NCBI GenBank assembly: GCA_048939595.1
Contig: JBHLPI010000003.1
Location: forward strand, 1-64,000
Direction: 5' to 3'
DNA: 64,000 bases
Source of the DNA: Hermodarchaeum sp048939595
Lineage (GTDB): Archaea; Asgardarchaeota; Hermodarchaeia; Hermodarchaeales; Hermodarchaeaceae
Shown here: piece after piece, positions 9,009-17,029 of the stretch
Layout: every line of letters starts with the position of its first letter
Position numbering within the stretch: position 1 is the stretch's first letter
The notes under the pieces: model-generated
What the model saw: only the letters and a program-made list of their open reading frames with translations
Told to the model about the DNA's origin: nothing
Database searches by the model: none
Position numbers and translations under genes: made by a program

Positions 9009-9706
9009 ATATGACAACTATTAGAGAAGATGAACAGCGACCAGGTTTATTTTGGGCATTACTAGAGTCAGGAACAAGGCGTCCTGCTACTAAGAACTTG
9101 TCCCCAGGGACCACAGTGTATAACGAACAGAAGGTTTCAGTGAAAGCGAATGAATACCGTATTTGGGATCCTTATCGAAGCAAACTATCTGCCGCTATTC
9201 TTCGAGGGATGGAGGCTTATGCTTTTGCACCCAAGCTGTCTGTGCTATATCTCGGTGCATCCTCAGGAACGACGGCCAGTCATGTTTCGGATCTCATAGG
9301 CGCTGATGGCCGTGTCTATTGCATTGAATTTGCACCCCGTGTCATGCGTGATCTCGTTCAAATTTCTGCTACACGAAAGAACATGATACCGATAATGGCA
9401 GATGCAAGATATCCTGAATCATATGTGCAAATTCCCGAGTTGGTAGATATTATATACCAAGATGTTGCGCAACCCAACCAAGCGAAAATTCTTGTTCAAA
9501 ACGCTAAGCGATTTCTTCGAGCTGGTGGTACTGCTTATGTTGCCATTAAGGCCCGAAGTATTGACGTTGCTGCTAAGCCATCACGAGTATTTGAACGCGA
9601 GGAAAAGACATTAGCTCAATCTGGGTTTACTATGGTTGATCGTGTATCATTAGACCCCTTTTCAGCCGACCATATTTTTCTAAGCGCAGTTTATGGAGAA
9701 CAATAG
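9005..9706 (+). CDS. flpA: Fibrillarin, rRNA 2'-O-methyltransferase
   Basis: A 233-residue protein with the fibrillarin layout: a short beta N-terminus (EYRIWDPYRSKL, about residues 50-61) then a Rossmann methyltransferase domain. The SAM-binding motif YLGASSGTTASHV is near residues 80-92 and the acidic IIYQDVAQP near 150-158. The C-terminal end resembles family members (DHIFLSAVY). It is the catalytic subunit of the C/D box RNP and pairs with Nop5, whose gene overlaps it by ATGA. It is the second gene of a plus-strand RNA-maturation operon. Confidence 0.95.
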   Translation: MNMTTIREDEQRPGLFWALLESGTRRPATKNLSPGTTVYNEQKVSVKANEYRIWDPYRSKLSAAILRGMEAYAFAPKLSVLYLGASSGTTASHVSDLIGADGRVYCIEFAPRVMRDLVQISATRKNMIPIMADARYPESYVQIPELVDIIYQDVAQPNQAKILVQNAKRFLRAGGTAYVAIKARSIDVAAKPSRVFEREEKTLAQSGFTMVDRVSLDPFSADHIFLSAVYGEQ

Positions 9707-9708
9707 GG

Positions 9709-10143
9709 ATGAAAAAATATTCGAGATTTCTCTCTGGTCTTGAGCGCGAAATAGCCCAGTTAAATGACCACATGCCTAAAACTAAGAAAGCCCTTTCTGA
9801 ATTACTAAAAGAAAGTTCCCCGAGTTTCACCACTCGTGATGGGCAGCGGAGTGCTATTCGTTTAGAGGAATTAAGAAAATTAGCGGAGATCATTCCCTCT
9901 GAGTTTCATAGCCAAATTATGCTTCCCTTCATCCTTTTGAGAAGAACCTCCTTAGGTGCAGGAGCGCATACAGTTGGGGGATCTAAGCTTGAGCAGTTTG
10001 TTGTCTTACACATTCTCGGAAAAATTAACAATCCTTTCGAAGCTTGGCGTTCTGTCGAACTTCCCCGAATTATTTATTCGCCAGAAGTGGGTCTCTTAAA
10101 GCAGAAATTGCCGACTACTTTGACAATAGGATTTGGCAAATAA
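9709..10143 (+). CDS. UPF0216 family protein (DUF61)
   Basis: A 144-residue archaeal conserved protein. Recognisable family features are the N-terminal KALSELL-x-E region, the RDGQR motif (about residues 44-48) followed by EELRKLAEIIP, and the central LPFILLRR strand. It starts 2 nt after fibrillarin and ends just before the HTH gene. The family has no firm function. Steady linkage to RNA-modification genes suggests, but does not prove, a role in RNA processing. Confidence 0.75.
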   Translation: MKKYSRFLSGLEREIAQLNDHMPKTKKALSELLKESSPSFTTRDGQRSAIRLEELRKLAEIIPSEFHSQIMLPFILLRRTSLGAGAHTVGGSKLEQFVVLHILGKINNPFEAWRSVELPRIIYSPEVGLLKQKLPTTLTIGFGK

Positions 10144-10144
10144 T

Positions 10145-11104
10145 ATGCAAACGAAACAGAACTATCTGGATGATGTGCGTGAGATCCTAGATACATCAGC
10201 TCGAGTCCATGCTACTACCTTTAATCCGGAATATTGCTTTGATAGTATTATCGATGAAGGAGATGTACGGATAGCGGTCAAGGCGAGTATTACAATTGAC
10301 AATGTTGAGTCACATATCAGAGAAGAATTAATGAAAATCTGTTCAATTCTTCGGTGCATCCCATTAATCGTTGGAGAACGAACAAGGAAACGACCCTTGC
10401 AAGATGGTGTAGTGCATATACGAGGTTCGATTCCAGCAATTAGCCTTGAAACTTTTCGCCGCATGTTGGAAGAGAAAATATACCCAGTCCTTCTTACCAA
10501 AAAAGGTGGAATTTACGTCATCATGAATGGCGAAAAATTAAAGAAAGCACGTGAGGCGTTGAGCCTTTCTCGGGGTGACATTGCTAATGAACTGGGACTT
10601 TCCCGACGTGCAATATACGAGTACGAGAGGGGGTCAATTAGCCCGAAAATCGATATTGCTCTTCGATTAGAGGAGCTCCTAAACGCTTCACTCATAGAGC
10701 CCCTGAACCTCTTTGAGACTATAACATCCTCAAGCGATTCTCAACGAAGTGAAGAGCTCGTTACAAAGCAAACACGCCTTACGAAGCGAACGCTAGAAAT
10801 CCTGTCCCGTTTGGGCTTCAATTCGACCATTGCACATGATGCCCCATTTGACTTATTAACTTCTCTTCAAAAGCATATTGTGCTCAGCTATTTAGAACAG
10901 CGTCTTGAGCGACTTAATGAAGATCGGCTTGAATTTTTAGCCAAACTGGCACAGGTACTCAAGGAGGAACCTGCAATAATCGCTTCTGACTCTCCCACTG
11001 TGGAAGCAATTAGTGGAATTCCCGTGATTTATCTTAAGGAGCTCATTTCGCTTGAGAACCCCAGTGAGTTTATCATGCTAATTCATAACCGTCGGGGAGC
11101 TTGA
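10145..11104 (+). CDS. Archaeal XRE-type HTH regulator (MJ0621-like family)
   Basis: About 319 residues from the ATG at 10145. A TTG at 10133 is possible but would overlap UPF0216. The N-terminal ~130 residues form an archaeal-specific domain. A clear lambda-repressor-like HTH follows (about residues 135-190; LGLSRRAIYEYERG), then a C-terminal domain of about 120 residues. The layout matches the putative HTH regulators of the COG1395-type archaeal family. It lies in the middle of the nop5-flpA-trm1-rlmE operon, perhaps as its regulator. Confidence 0.78.
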   Translation: MQTKQNYLDDVREILDTSARVHATTFNPEYCFDSIIDEGDVRIAVKASITIDNVESHIREELMKICSILRCIPLIVGERTRKRPLQDGVVHIRGSIPAISLETFRRMLEEKIYPVLLTKKGGIYVIMNGEKLKKAREALSLSRGDIANELGLSRRAIYEYERGSISPKIDIALRLEELLNASLIEPLNLFETITSSSDSQRSEELVTKQTRLTKRTLEILSRLGFNSTIAHDAPFDLLTSLQKHIVLSYLEQRLERLNEDRLEFLAKLAQVLKEEPAIIASDSPTVEAISGIPVIYLKELISLENPSEFIMLIHNRRGA

Positions 11105-11105
11105 T

Positions 11106-12278
11106 TTGTTCGAGGAGCACAAGGAAGGCGCTATAACCTTTCTGCGTCCACCTTTGCAAAAGGTTCCGACGACTAGTATGGCTGTGTTTTTCAACCCAAA
11201 ATCTGAGCTTAATCGTGATATCACTATGGTTGCTTTACAAGTGTTCATTTTTGAACACAGAAAAGCGAACGTTCGGGTTTGTACACCATTAGCAGGAACC
11301 GGTGTTCGCCCTATCCGAATAGCAAAAGAAGTGAACGGAATCGGGAAGATAATTGTCGGTGATTCGAATCCTCAAGCTATTAAGCTTATTCAGAAAAACA
11401 GCGAAATGAATGCCGTTGAAGACATCCTTGAGATTTACAATAAGGAAGCAAATCATCTTTTAACCGAGTATGATACTTTTGAGAAGAAATTCGATATCAT
11501 TGATATTGATCCTTTTGGGTCTCCCCGTGAATTCTTCACCTCTGCAATTAGAGCACTAAAACCTCCTGCCCTTCTTTGTCTTACTGCAACCGATATGCCA
11601 GTATTAGTAGGTATTCGTCGACGTACTTGTATCAAACGGTATGCTGCATTCCCTTTGAAAGTCGAATATGCTCATGAACTGGCTGTACGGATTCTGATAG
11701 GCTCAATCGTTCGAGAAGCGGCCTCGTTGAATATGGGATTAATTCCATTACTTTGTTTTTCAGTAGACCATTATATTCGGGTTTATTGTTTAGCAAAAGA
11801 GGGGGACGCAAAAACGTGGAAGGCAGTTTCGCAGCTTGGGTTCATTCTTCATTGCAACCAATGTGGGCATCGATCAGCTTCAAAGGGGCTCGTTCCTATG
11901 CTGAAAACTTGTCCTCATTGTGGATCAAAAAAGGTTGAACAGGCTGGGCCCCTTTGGATTGGAAAATTGGGGGAAGAATCATTTGTAAGAAAAATATTGC
12001 ACGAACTTGACAGCTTTCAGTTGGGTAAAAAACAAAAAGCTTTGACAATGTTGACAAGAATAAGAGAAGAACTGAGTGGTCCTCCCACTTATTATGACCT
12101 CCATCGTCTGGCTGATAAGTTGAATGTTCCGATTCCGCCGTTTCGCGAAGTGATTAGTAGATTACAAAAAAAGGGACTATTTTGTGTTCGAACACATTTT
12201 TCCCCCCATGCAATCCGGACTTCAGCGAGTGAGGAAAGCCTCAGTAAGCTACTTCTATCATTTGCAGGAGAGAAATAA
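11106..12278 (+). CDS. trm1: tRNA (guanine(26)-N(2))-dimethyltransferase Trm1
   Basis: A 390-residue protein. The N-terminal Rossmann methyltransferase has CTPLAGTGVRPIR (motif I, about 59-71) and the catalytic motif DPFGSP at residues 135-140. Its C-terminal part holds a zinc-binding pair of CxxC motifs (CNQCG and CPHCG, about 250-275). Trm1 methylates G26 of tRNAs. The start is a TTG at 11106, 1 nt after the stop of the HTH gene. The 5' end of rlmE follows 4 nt after its stop if the ATG at 12283 is used. Confidence 0.93.
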   Translation: MFEEHKEGAITFLRPPLQKVPTTSMAVFFNPKSELNRDITMVALQVFIFEHRKANVRVCTPLAGTGVRPIRIAKEVNGIGKIIVGDSNPQAIKLIQKNSEMNAVEDILEIYNKEANHLLTEYDTFEKKFDIIDIDPFGSPREFFTSAIRALKPPALLCLTATDMPVLVGIRRRTCIKRYAAFPLKVEYAHELAVRILIGSIVREAASLNMGLIPLLCFSVDHYIRVYCLAKEGDAKTWKAVSQLGFILHCNQCGHRSASKGLVPMLKTCPHCGSKKVEQAGPLWIGKLGEESFVRKILHELDSFQLGKKQKALTMLTRIREELSGPPTYYDLHRLADKLNVPIPPFREVISRLQKKGLFCVRTHFSPHAIRTSASEESLSKLLLSFAGEK

Positions 12279-12282
12279 CGAT

Positions 12283-12906
12283 ATGAGCCGATGGAAAAGA
12301 GATGAAACTTACCGGAAACGAGCCCAAGAAATGGGTTACCGTTCTCGTGCAGGATTCAAAATTCTTGAAATGGATAATCGATTTGAGATTTTAAAAAACG
12401 CCCATCGGGTCGTAGATTTATGTTGCGCCCCTGGGTCTTGGTTACAAGTTGTCCGTGAACGATGTGATAATCCTGAATCGGTAATCGTTGGTGTAGATTT
12501 AACGTATGTGCGACCGATTCAGGGTGTGAGGATTATCCAAGAGTCTATTGAATCTCCGGATCTCATTCAACAGCTTCGTGATACTTTGCAAAAACCAGCT
12601 GATGTTGTACTCAGTGATTGTGCACCCAAACTTTCAGGAAGTAAATCTCTTGACCGAGAGCGCCAATTATGGCTCGCAAAACTTAGTTTTAAACTTGCTA
12701 CAGAATTACTAGAGAGAAAGGGAAACTTTGTAACGAAAGTCTTTCAATCTGATGCATTTCGTGATTTCACCATCCGAGTGAAAGAGTGCTTCAAATTAGT
12801 AAAAACTTACAAGCCAAAGTCATCATTTAAACGAAGTCCTGAGATGTATTTAATTGCAAAGGGGTATCGTGGTAGCGAAAATCCTGTTAGTCAAGCCTTT
12901 CTTTAA
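12283..12906 (+). CDS. rlmE: RrmJ/FtsJ-type RNA 2'-O-methyltransferase
   Basis: A 207-residue protein from ATG 12283, which is preferred because a GCAGGAG ribosome-binding site lies about 12 nt upstream; an upstream in-frame start would overlap trm1 by nearly 100 nt. The SAM motif DLCCAPGSW is at about 45-53. The K-D-K-E catalytic set is visible: Lys26 (RAGFK), Asp in VLSDCAPKLSG, Lys in FVTKVFQ, and Glu in SPEMYL. It methylates ribose of rRNA (RlmE-type) or tRNA (Trm7-type). It closes the six-gene RNA-maturation operon and overlaps the convergent Rpc34-like gene by 20 nt. Confidence 0.9.
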   Translation: MSRWKRDETYRKRAQEMGYRSRAGFKILEMDNRFEILKNAHRVVDLCCAPGSWLQVVRERCDNPESVIVGVDLTYVRPIQGVRIIQESIESPDLIQQLRDTLQKPADVVLSDCAPKLSGSKSLDRERQLWLAKLSFKLATELLERKGNFVTKVFQSDAFRDFTIRVKECFKLVKTYKPKSSFKRSPEMYLIAKGYRGSENPVSQAFL

Positions 12907-13273
12907 TCCAGGTGTTAAGCTTCTCACAGATCCAAGGACTAGTTGGCTGACCAGCACCACACTGATCAATATCTGGACATACAAAGCATGGACATCCTTC
13001 TAGTGTATCCCATTCTGATTCTTCTTCATTCTGCCAAAATATTCGAAGGGTTGCTTTTCCATCATGACTTTCTTCAACTTTTTTGACTTTTCCATTTTCT
13101 GTTAACAAGTCAATAATCTGAAGAAGCTTGGATTCGGACTGCTCTGTTCTTTTAACTAGCTCTGCAAGAAGAATGCCCTGCTTTCCTGCGTCCTTAAGGA
13201 CCTCGATAGTACCGGATTCCATGACATCATCTAGGAAGCTGGTCCGATGAATAAAAAAGCTTTCAAACGCCAA
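12887..13273 (-). CDS. Rpc34-like winged-helix protein with a Cys cluster
   Basis: A 128-residue protein. A winged helix (about residues 15-65; GILLAELVKRTEQSESKL then KVKKVEES) is followed by a cysteine cluster, CPCFVCP-x4-QCG then ICEKL (about 92-118). Eukaryotic RPC34/RPC6 of RNA polymerase III and archaeal homologues share this winged helix and an Fe-S-type Cys motif. It may assist RNA polymerase or initiation-complex opening. The gene lies next to tfb on the same strand (48-nt gap), which supports a transcription role. The Fe-S cluster is inferred from spacing only. Confidence 0.75.
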   Translation of the reverse strand: MAFESFFIHRTSFLDDVMESGTIEVLKDAGKQGILLAELVKRTEQSESKLLQIIDLLTENGKVKKVEESHDGKATLRIFWQNEEESEWDTLEGCPCFVCPDIDQCGAGQPTSPWICEKLNTWIKERLD

Positions 13274-13320
13274 TGAAAAGAAAGGAAGAAGGGCGAAAGC
13301 ATTCGCCCTATAAATACCCG

Positions 13321-14187
13321 TTAGAGGGGAACTTCAAGATCCAGTTTTTCAACAAGCTCTTTGTAACGGTTGCGCACTGTTACTTCTGTTACGCGGGCGA
13401 CAGCAGCAACTTCGCGTTGCGTGCGTCGTGAATTTGCCAGAACGCTAGCAACATAGATTGCTGCAGCGGCTACTCCTGTTGGTCCTCGACCACTAGTTAG
13501 CCCCTTGTTAGCAGCCATTTTCAAAATTTGAATCGCTTGCGCTTGTACTTCACCGAGTAATTTCAGTTCACTGATAAATCGGGGAACATAATCTATGGGA
13601 GAGGTTGGGGGGATGGAAAGGCGAAGTTCGCGTGCGATAAATCGATAGCTCCGCCCAATTTCCTTCTTGCCAACTCTTGAAACCTCCGCAACTTCATCGA
13701 GTGTTCGAGGAATGCGTGATTGTCGACAGGCCGCGTAAAGGGCTGCTGCAGCAACCCCTTCAATTGATCGGCCTCGAATCAAGCGTTGTTCGACAGCTCT
13801 ACGATAAAGCATTGCAGCGATTTCGCGAACGTTGCGTGGAAGACCTAGACTCGATGCCATACGATCCAGTTCAGAAAGAGCATAAGCGAGATTGCGTTCT
13901 GTTGCATCGGATACACGAATTCTTCGTTGCCATTTCCGTAGTCGATAGATTTGCGCCCTACGTTTTGGAGCTAAATCTTTCCCATAACTATCACGATTTC
14001 GCCAATCAATCATTGTTGAAAGACCTTTATCGTGGATAGTGAAGGTTAGAGGCGCTCCAACACGTGCCCGTTTATCACGTTGTTCTTGATCAAAAGCCCT
14101 CCATTCGGGGCCTTCATCGATAATTCGGTCGGTGAGTACGAGTCCACAGTTCATGCAAATGATTTCAGCTCTTGAATAGTCTTTCAC
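13321..14187 (-). CDS. tfb: Transcription initiation factor B (start uncertain)
   Basis: The two cyclin repeats are clear (about residues 90-180 and 190-285 of the 288-residue frame; GVAAAALYAACR and GVAAAAIYVAS). The second half of the zinc ribbon (CMNCG) is near the N-terminus. TFB binds TBP-TATA-BRE and recruits RNA polymerase. The first half of the zinc ribbon (CPDCG) lies upstream of the GTG at 14187, at codons 14214-14203, in the same open frame. No ATG, GTG or TTG occurs between it and the upstream in-frame TGA. An ACG at 14250, 9 nt after an AGGAGG (14265-14260), is a candidate start and would give about 309 residues, normal TFB length. The conventional GTG start is listed. Confidence 0.92.
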   Translation of the reverse strand: MKDYSRAEIICMNCGLVLTDRIIDEGPEWRAFDQEQRDKRARVGAPLTFTIHDKGLSTMIDWRNRDSYGKDLAPKRRAQIYRLRKWQRRIRVSDATERNLAYALSELDRMASSLGLPRNVREIAAMLYRRAVEQRLIRGRSIEGVAAAALYAACRQSRIPRTLDEVAEVSRVGKKEIGRSYRFIARELRLSIPPTSPIDYVPRFISELKLLGEVQAQAIQILKMAANKGLTSGRGPTGVAAAAIYVASVLANSRRTQREVAAVARVTEVTVRNRYKELVEKLDLEVPL

Positions 14188-14234
14188 TAATCGGGTAGTG
14201 CCACAATCAGGACAATGAGCGAGCGTAGATGCAC

Positions 14235-14570
14235 TTACTTCTTTCGTCGTTTCACTACGCCTCCTTTTGGAGCCTTCTTTAGATAGAGAGTTGTCCCAGG
14301 AGGCACCATGGTGTCTGTAAGTCTCGCTTCAGGTTTTAATGCAGCAAACGGTTGAATAGTTGGTCCAAAGATATCAATCACTTTTCCCACTTGTTGAGAA
14401 TGAGTTGAAAAAATGCGTGTCCCTAGTCGTACAGCACGATTTAGACGCGCAATGACATTTCCTTGCGCGGAAATGTGTAGAACGTGACCAATTCCTTGCA
14501 GCAGATCGACTCCTGGGAAGGCCAGAATTGCGTCGTGGGGGGGATTAGAAGGTGAGAAATAGACCGTCAC
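14235..14570 (-). CDS. gar1: H/ACA RNP protein Gar1
   Basis: A 111-residue protein with the Gar1 beta-barrel core. The best signature is VGKVIDIFGP (about residues 61-70), followed by GTTLYLKK and a lysine/arginine-rich end. Gar1 joins Cbf5, Nop10 and L7Ae in pseudouridylation RNPs. GTG start at 14570. Gene order srp19-gar1-tfb on one strand is a widespread archaeal arrangement. Its 3' end contains the only Shine-Dalgarno-like AGGAGG available for the downstream tfb frame. Confidence 0.88.
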   Translation of the reverse strand: MTVYFSPSNPPHDAILAFPGVDLLQGIGHVLHISAQGNVIARLNRAVRLGTRIFSTHSQQVGKVIDIFGPTIQPFAALKPEARLTDTMVPPGTTLYLKKAPKGGVVKRRKK

Positions 14571-14626
14571 TTAAAAACGTTTGCCTGCTTTTCTGCGTGA
14601 AAGCGTTGACATTTGTAACCCCAAGA

Positions 14627-14652
14627 GAAAAATCCGAAAATGAGGATTTTTC
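14627..14652. other. 9-bp inverted repeat between srp19 and gar1
   Basis: GAAAAATCC at 14627-14635 is mirrored by GGATTTTTC at 14644-14652, with an 8-nt loop. It sits 41 nt past the srp19 stop and about 57 nt before the gar1 start. It could be a weak terminator/processing hairpin or a regulatory site; nothing in the sequence decides this. Confidence 0.5.
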
Positions 14653-14693
14653 CAACGGTTGTTGTTGGCTTTACTGGGTTCGAGAGTTATCTC

Positions 14694-14996
14694 TTATTTC
14701 TTGCCCACTTCTTTCAAGGTTTTCATAATTTTAGCTAGTTCCTTTAGAAGTTGGGTTTTGGTTTGTTTCTCAGGTTTCTTTATCAACACGACACCTGATG
14801 TAGCCCACCAACTTGGAGGATAACGAACTTTTGATTCAACGGTATATTGAAGACCCAGTCGTTGGGCTGCCGCTGCAACCATTGATGTCGTTACTACTGT
14901 CAAGGCAAGTTTTTTAGGAACTCGGCGCCCCGAATGGCGACTACGATTCGCTTCGAAATAGGCAGGGTAGATGTAATAGTTTCCTGATTTCCGCAT
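14694..14996 (-). CDS. srp19: Signal recognition particle subunit SRP19
   Basis: A 100-residue basic protein with the SRP19 core: YYIYPAYFEANRSRHSGRR near the start, RRVPKKLAL after it, then GLQYTVESKVRYPPSWW (about residues 48-64). The lysine-rich tail binds SRP RNA. It assembles the archaeal SRP by clamping the RNA helix 6/8 tips before SRP54 binding. It is first in the srp19-gar1-tfb group and diverges from hypA across about 100 nt. Confidence 0.92.
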   Translation of the reverse strand: MRKSGNYYIYPAYFEANRSRHSGRRVPKKLALTVVTTSMVAAAAQRLGLQYTVESKVRYPPSWWATSGVVLIKKPEKQTKTQLLKELAKIMKTLKEVGKK

Positions 14997-15095
14997 TCTA
15001 AACCGCCTTCATAGCCCCCATCTAGAGCACATAAGCTTTGCTTTTCTTGTAAGGGAGCAAGGTTCAAAAGTTTTGAGTAGCTGGATTGAAACGTC

Positions 15096-15473
15096 ATGCA
15101 CGAGTTTTCTACTGCAGTCAGTATTGTTGAAGCTGTAAAACGGACTGCAAAAAGTCATGGTGCTACAAAAGTAGTGAAAATAACTTTACAGATAGGTCAG
15201 TTTTCGATGCTGAATCACGATCAGCTTATTTTTGGTATTGAGATAGCTTCTAAGAATTCGATAGTAGAAGGTGCAGAGATAAGTATTGAGCCCCTTACTA
15301 CGAGAATTCGATGCCGACAATGCGGTGCTGAATCTGATGTTACTCAAGAGGGTCCATTGTATGAGATTTTATCATCTCTGACGTGTTCGAAATGTAATAC
15401 AAAGGATGTTGAAATTATCCAGGGACGAGAATGCATTATCAAGGATATTCAAGCAGAGGTAGAACAAGAATAA
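15096..15473 (+). CDS. hypA: Hydrogenase nickel incorporation protein HypA
   Basis: A 125-residue protein beginning MHEFSTAVSIV. His2 is the nickel ligand. Two CxxC motifs, CRQC (about residues 69-72) and CSKC (about 93-96), form the zinc site. HypA delivers nickel to the large subunit of NiFe hydrogenase together with HypB. No hydrogenase structural gene is in the window. hypE lies 0.5 kb away, separated by the convergent eS8 gene. Confidence 0.93.
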   Translation: MHEFSTAVSIVEAVKRTAKSHGATKVVKITLQIGQFSMLNHDQLIFGIEIASKNSIVEGAEISIEPLTTRIRCRQCGAESDVTQEGPLYEILSSLTCSKCNTKDVEIIQGRECIIKDIQAEVEQE

Positions 15474-15482
15474 CTAAAAGGT

Positions 15483-15863
15483 CTACTCAATTTTTATCGC
15501 ATCTACTACGCCTGTTTGGCCGGGACGACTCGTTACGATTGCTTTGCCTTTCTCTGTCTCAATTATGGTCCCTTTGGTTATTATTCCCCGTCGATCAAAA
15601 TCGACATTCGCAGGGTTCTGTAGGACTTGAATAATCTTGGCTTTCTCTGAAGTCCCTGAGGGTTTGTCTGTAACATTAGCGTAAGACACAGCAAGTAAAC
15701 GATGTTTGATGTTTCCACCGAGGACTCGTTTGATACGGAGCTTTTTATCACCCATGATTGTTTCCGTGGCTTGACTGCCTCGTTCAAATTTGCGATGCTT
15801 CCGTGATGAGCGACGTCTTGCACCACTGTGATACCGTTTTGATTTTCCTTGCCATAAGGGCAT
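15483..15863 (-). CDS. rps8e: Ribosomal protein eS8
   Basis: The family start MPLWQGKSKR is at the ATG 15863. An in-frame ATG further upstream (15935) would add 24 residues with no family match. The 126-residue protein has the basic GARRRSSRKHRKFERG region (about residues 14-29), KLRIKRVLGGNIKHRLL (about 40-56) and a C-terminus with IITKGTIIETEKG and TSRPGQTGVV. It binds 16S rRNA in the small subunit. It converges with hypA (9-nt gap). Confidence 0.94.
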   Translation of the reverse strand: MPLWQGKSKRYHSGARRRSSRKHRKFERGSQATETIMGDKKLRIKRVLGGNIKHRLLAVSYANVTDKPSGTSEKAKIIQVLQNPANVDFDRRGIITKGTIIETEKGKAIVTSRPGQTGVVDAIKIE

Positions 15864-15981
15864 TTCAGTAACCTCGGATTTGACACGAGACACTGACAAA
15901 GAGCTATAAACGTTTCGCCAACCCGACAATGGCAAAGAACTTTAGGTTCGTGAGTTTTGAGCTTCATATGTCAAGTCGGTA

Positions 15982-17022
15982 GTGATTCTTATGGTTGAAG
16001 AGAAAGCCTTTGTTGAATTAGCCCATGGTGCAGGCGGACGGGCTATGGCTCAATTTCTGTCGGAAGTGGTTTTTCCACATTTTAAACTCAACCGAGTTCA
16101 AACCGGAATTGGATTACCTGAGGCAGATGACGGAGCAACGATACCACTTAGAAAGCATGAGGTAGTAGTTTCCACTGACAGCCATACAGTATCCCCATTA
16201 TTTTTCCCCGGAGGCGATATTGGAAGGCTTGCAGTGGCGGGTACAATTAATGACGTGGCGATGATGGGAGCACAACCATTAGCGATGACCAGTGCATTGG
16301 TTATTGAGGAAGGCTTTCCAATTAAAGATCTTGACGCGATTTTGGATTCAATGGCGACAACAGCTGCAGAAGATCAAGTAGCAATCATTGCAGGGGATAC
16401 TAAAGTTATGCCAAAAGGAGGACTTGATCAGATGATTATTTGCACAACTGGATTTGGTTTGGTCGATAAGGGAAAGGCGATTACTGACGGGGGGATCAAA
16501 GTAGGTGATAAGCTAATTATGACAGGAACAATTGGCGATCATGGCATTGCTTTGTTAGCAAGTCGTGAAGGACTTACCTTTGAAACCAATTTATTATCAG
16601 ATGTTGCGCCCCTATGGTCCTTGATTCATAAGGCTTTGCAGGTGGGAGGAATTCATTCAATGAAAGATCCTACGCGTGGAGGACTTTCAGCTGCTTTGAA
16701 CGAGTTAGCAAAAAAGTCAGGTGTTAGCCTGATAATCAATGAAACCGATCTTCCTTTTCAGCGTGAAGTTCTTGCTGCAAGCCAAATGCTGGGGCTTGAT
16801 CCACTTCAGGTAACATGTGAAGGTAAAGCCTTAATTTCTGTAGAAGCTAGCAAAGCTGATGCAGTTTTACAGTCAATTCGTAACTCAAAATACGGAAAAC
16901 ATGCACAAATTATTGGGGAGGCTACGGATGAACGACCTGGTTTAGTTATTATGAAAACCGAGGTCGGTGGTTCTCGAGTCATCCAGCACCCATGGGCCGA
17001 AGCTATCCCCAGGGTGTGCTAG
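15982..17022 (+). CDS. hypE: Hydrogenase maturation protein HypE
   Basis: A 346-residue PurM/SelD-fold protein. The N-terminus carries LAHGAGGRAM, mid-protein GDTKVMP (about residues 137-143), DPTRGGL (about 235-241) and the C-terminus PRVC with the terminal Cys that receives carbamoyl. HypE dehydrates the carbamoyl group from HypF to make the cyanide ligands of NiFe hydrogenase. The start is GTG 15982 or ATG 15991. It converges tightly with the longin-like gene (7-nt gap). Confidence 0.95.
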   Translation: MILMVEEKAFVELAHGAGGRAMAQFLSEVVFPHFKLNRVQTGIGLPEADDGATIPLRKHEVVVSTDSHTVSPLFFPGGDIGRLAVAGTINDVAMMGAQPLAMTSALVIEEGFPIKDLDAILDSMATTAAEDQVAIIAGDTKVMPKGGLDQMIICTTGFGLVDKGKAITDGGIKVGDKLIMTGTIGDHGIALLASREGLTFETNLLSDVAPLWSLIHKALQVGGIHSMKDPTRGGLSAALNELAKKSGVSLIINETDLPFQREVLAASQMLGLDPLQVTCEGKALISVEASKADAVLQSIRNSKYGKHAQIIGEATDERPGLVIMKTEVGGSRVIQHPWAEAIPRVC

Positions 17023-17029
17023 TTTCATA

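Noticed and set aside
12184..12282. Longer start for the FtsJ-type methyltransferase
   Set aside because: It would overlap trm1 by nearly 100 nt and adds residues with no family match; ATG 12283 has GCAGGAG upstream.
15864..15935. Longer start for eS8
   Set aside because: The family always begins at MPLWQGKSKR; the extra 24 residues have no similarity.
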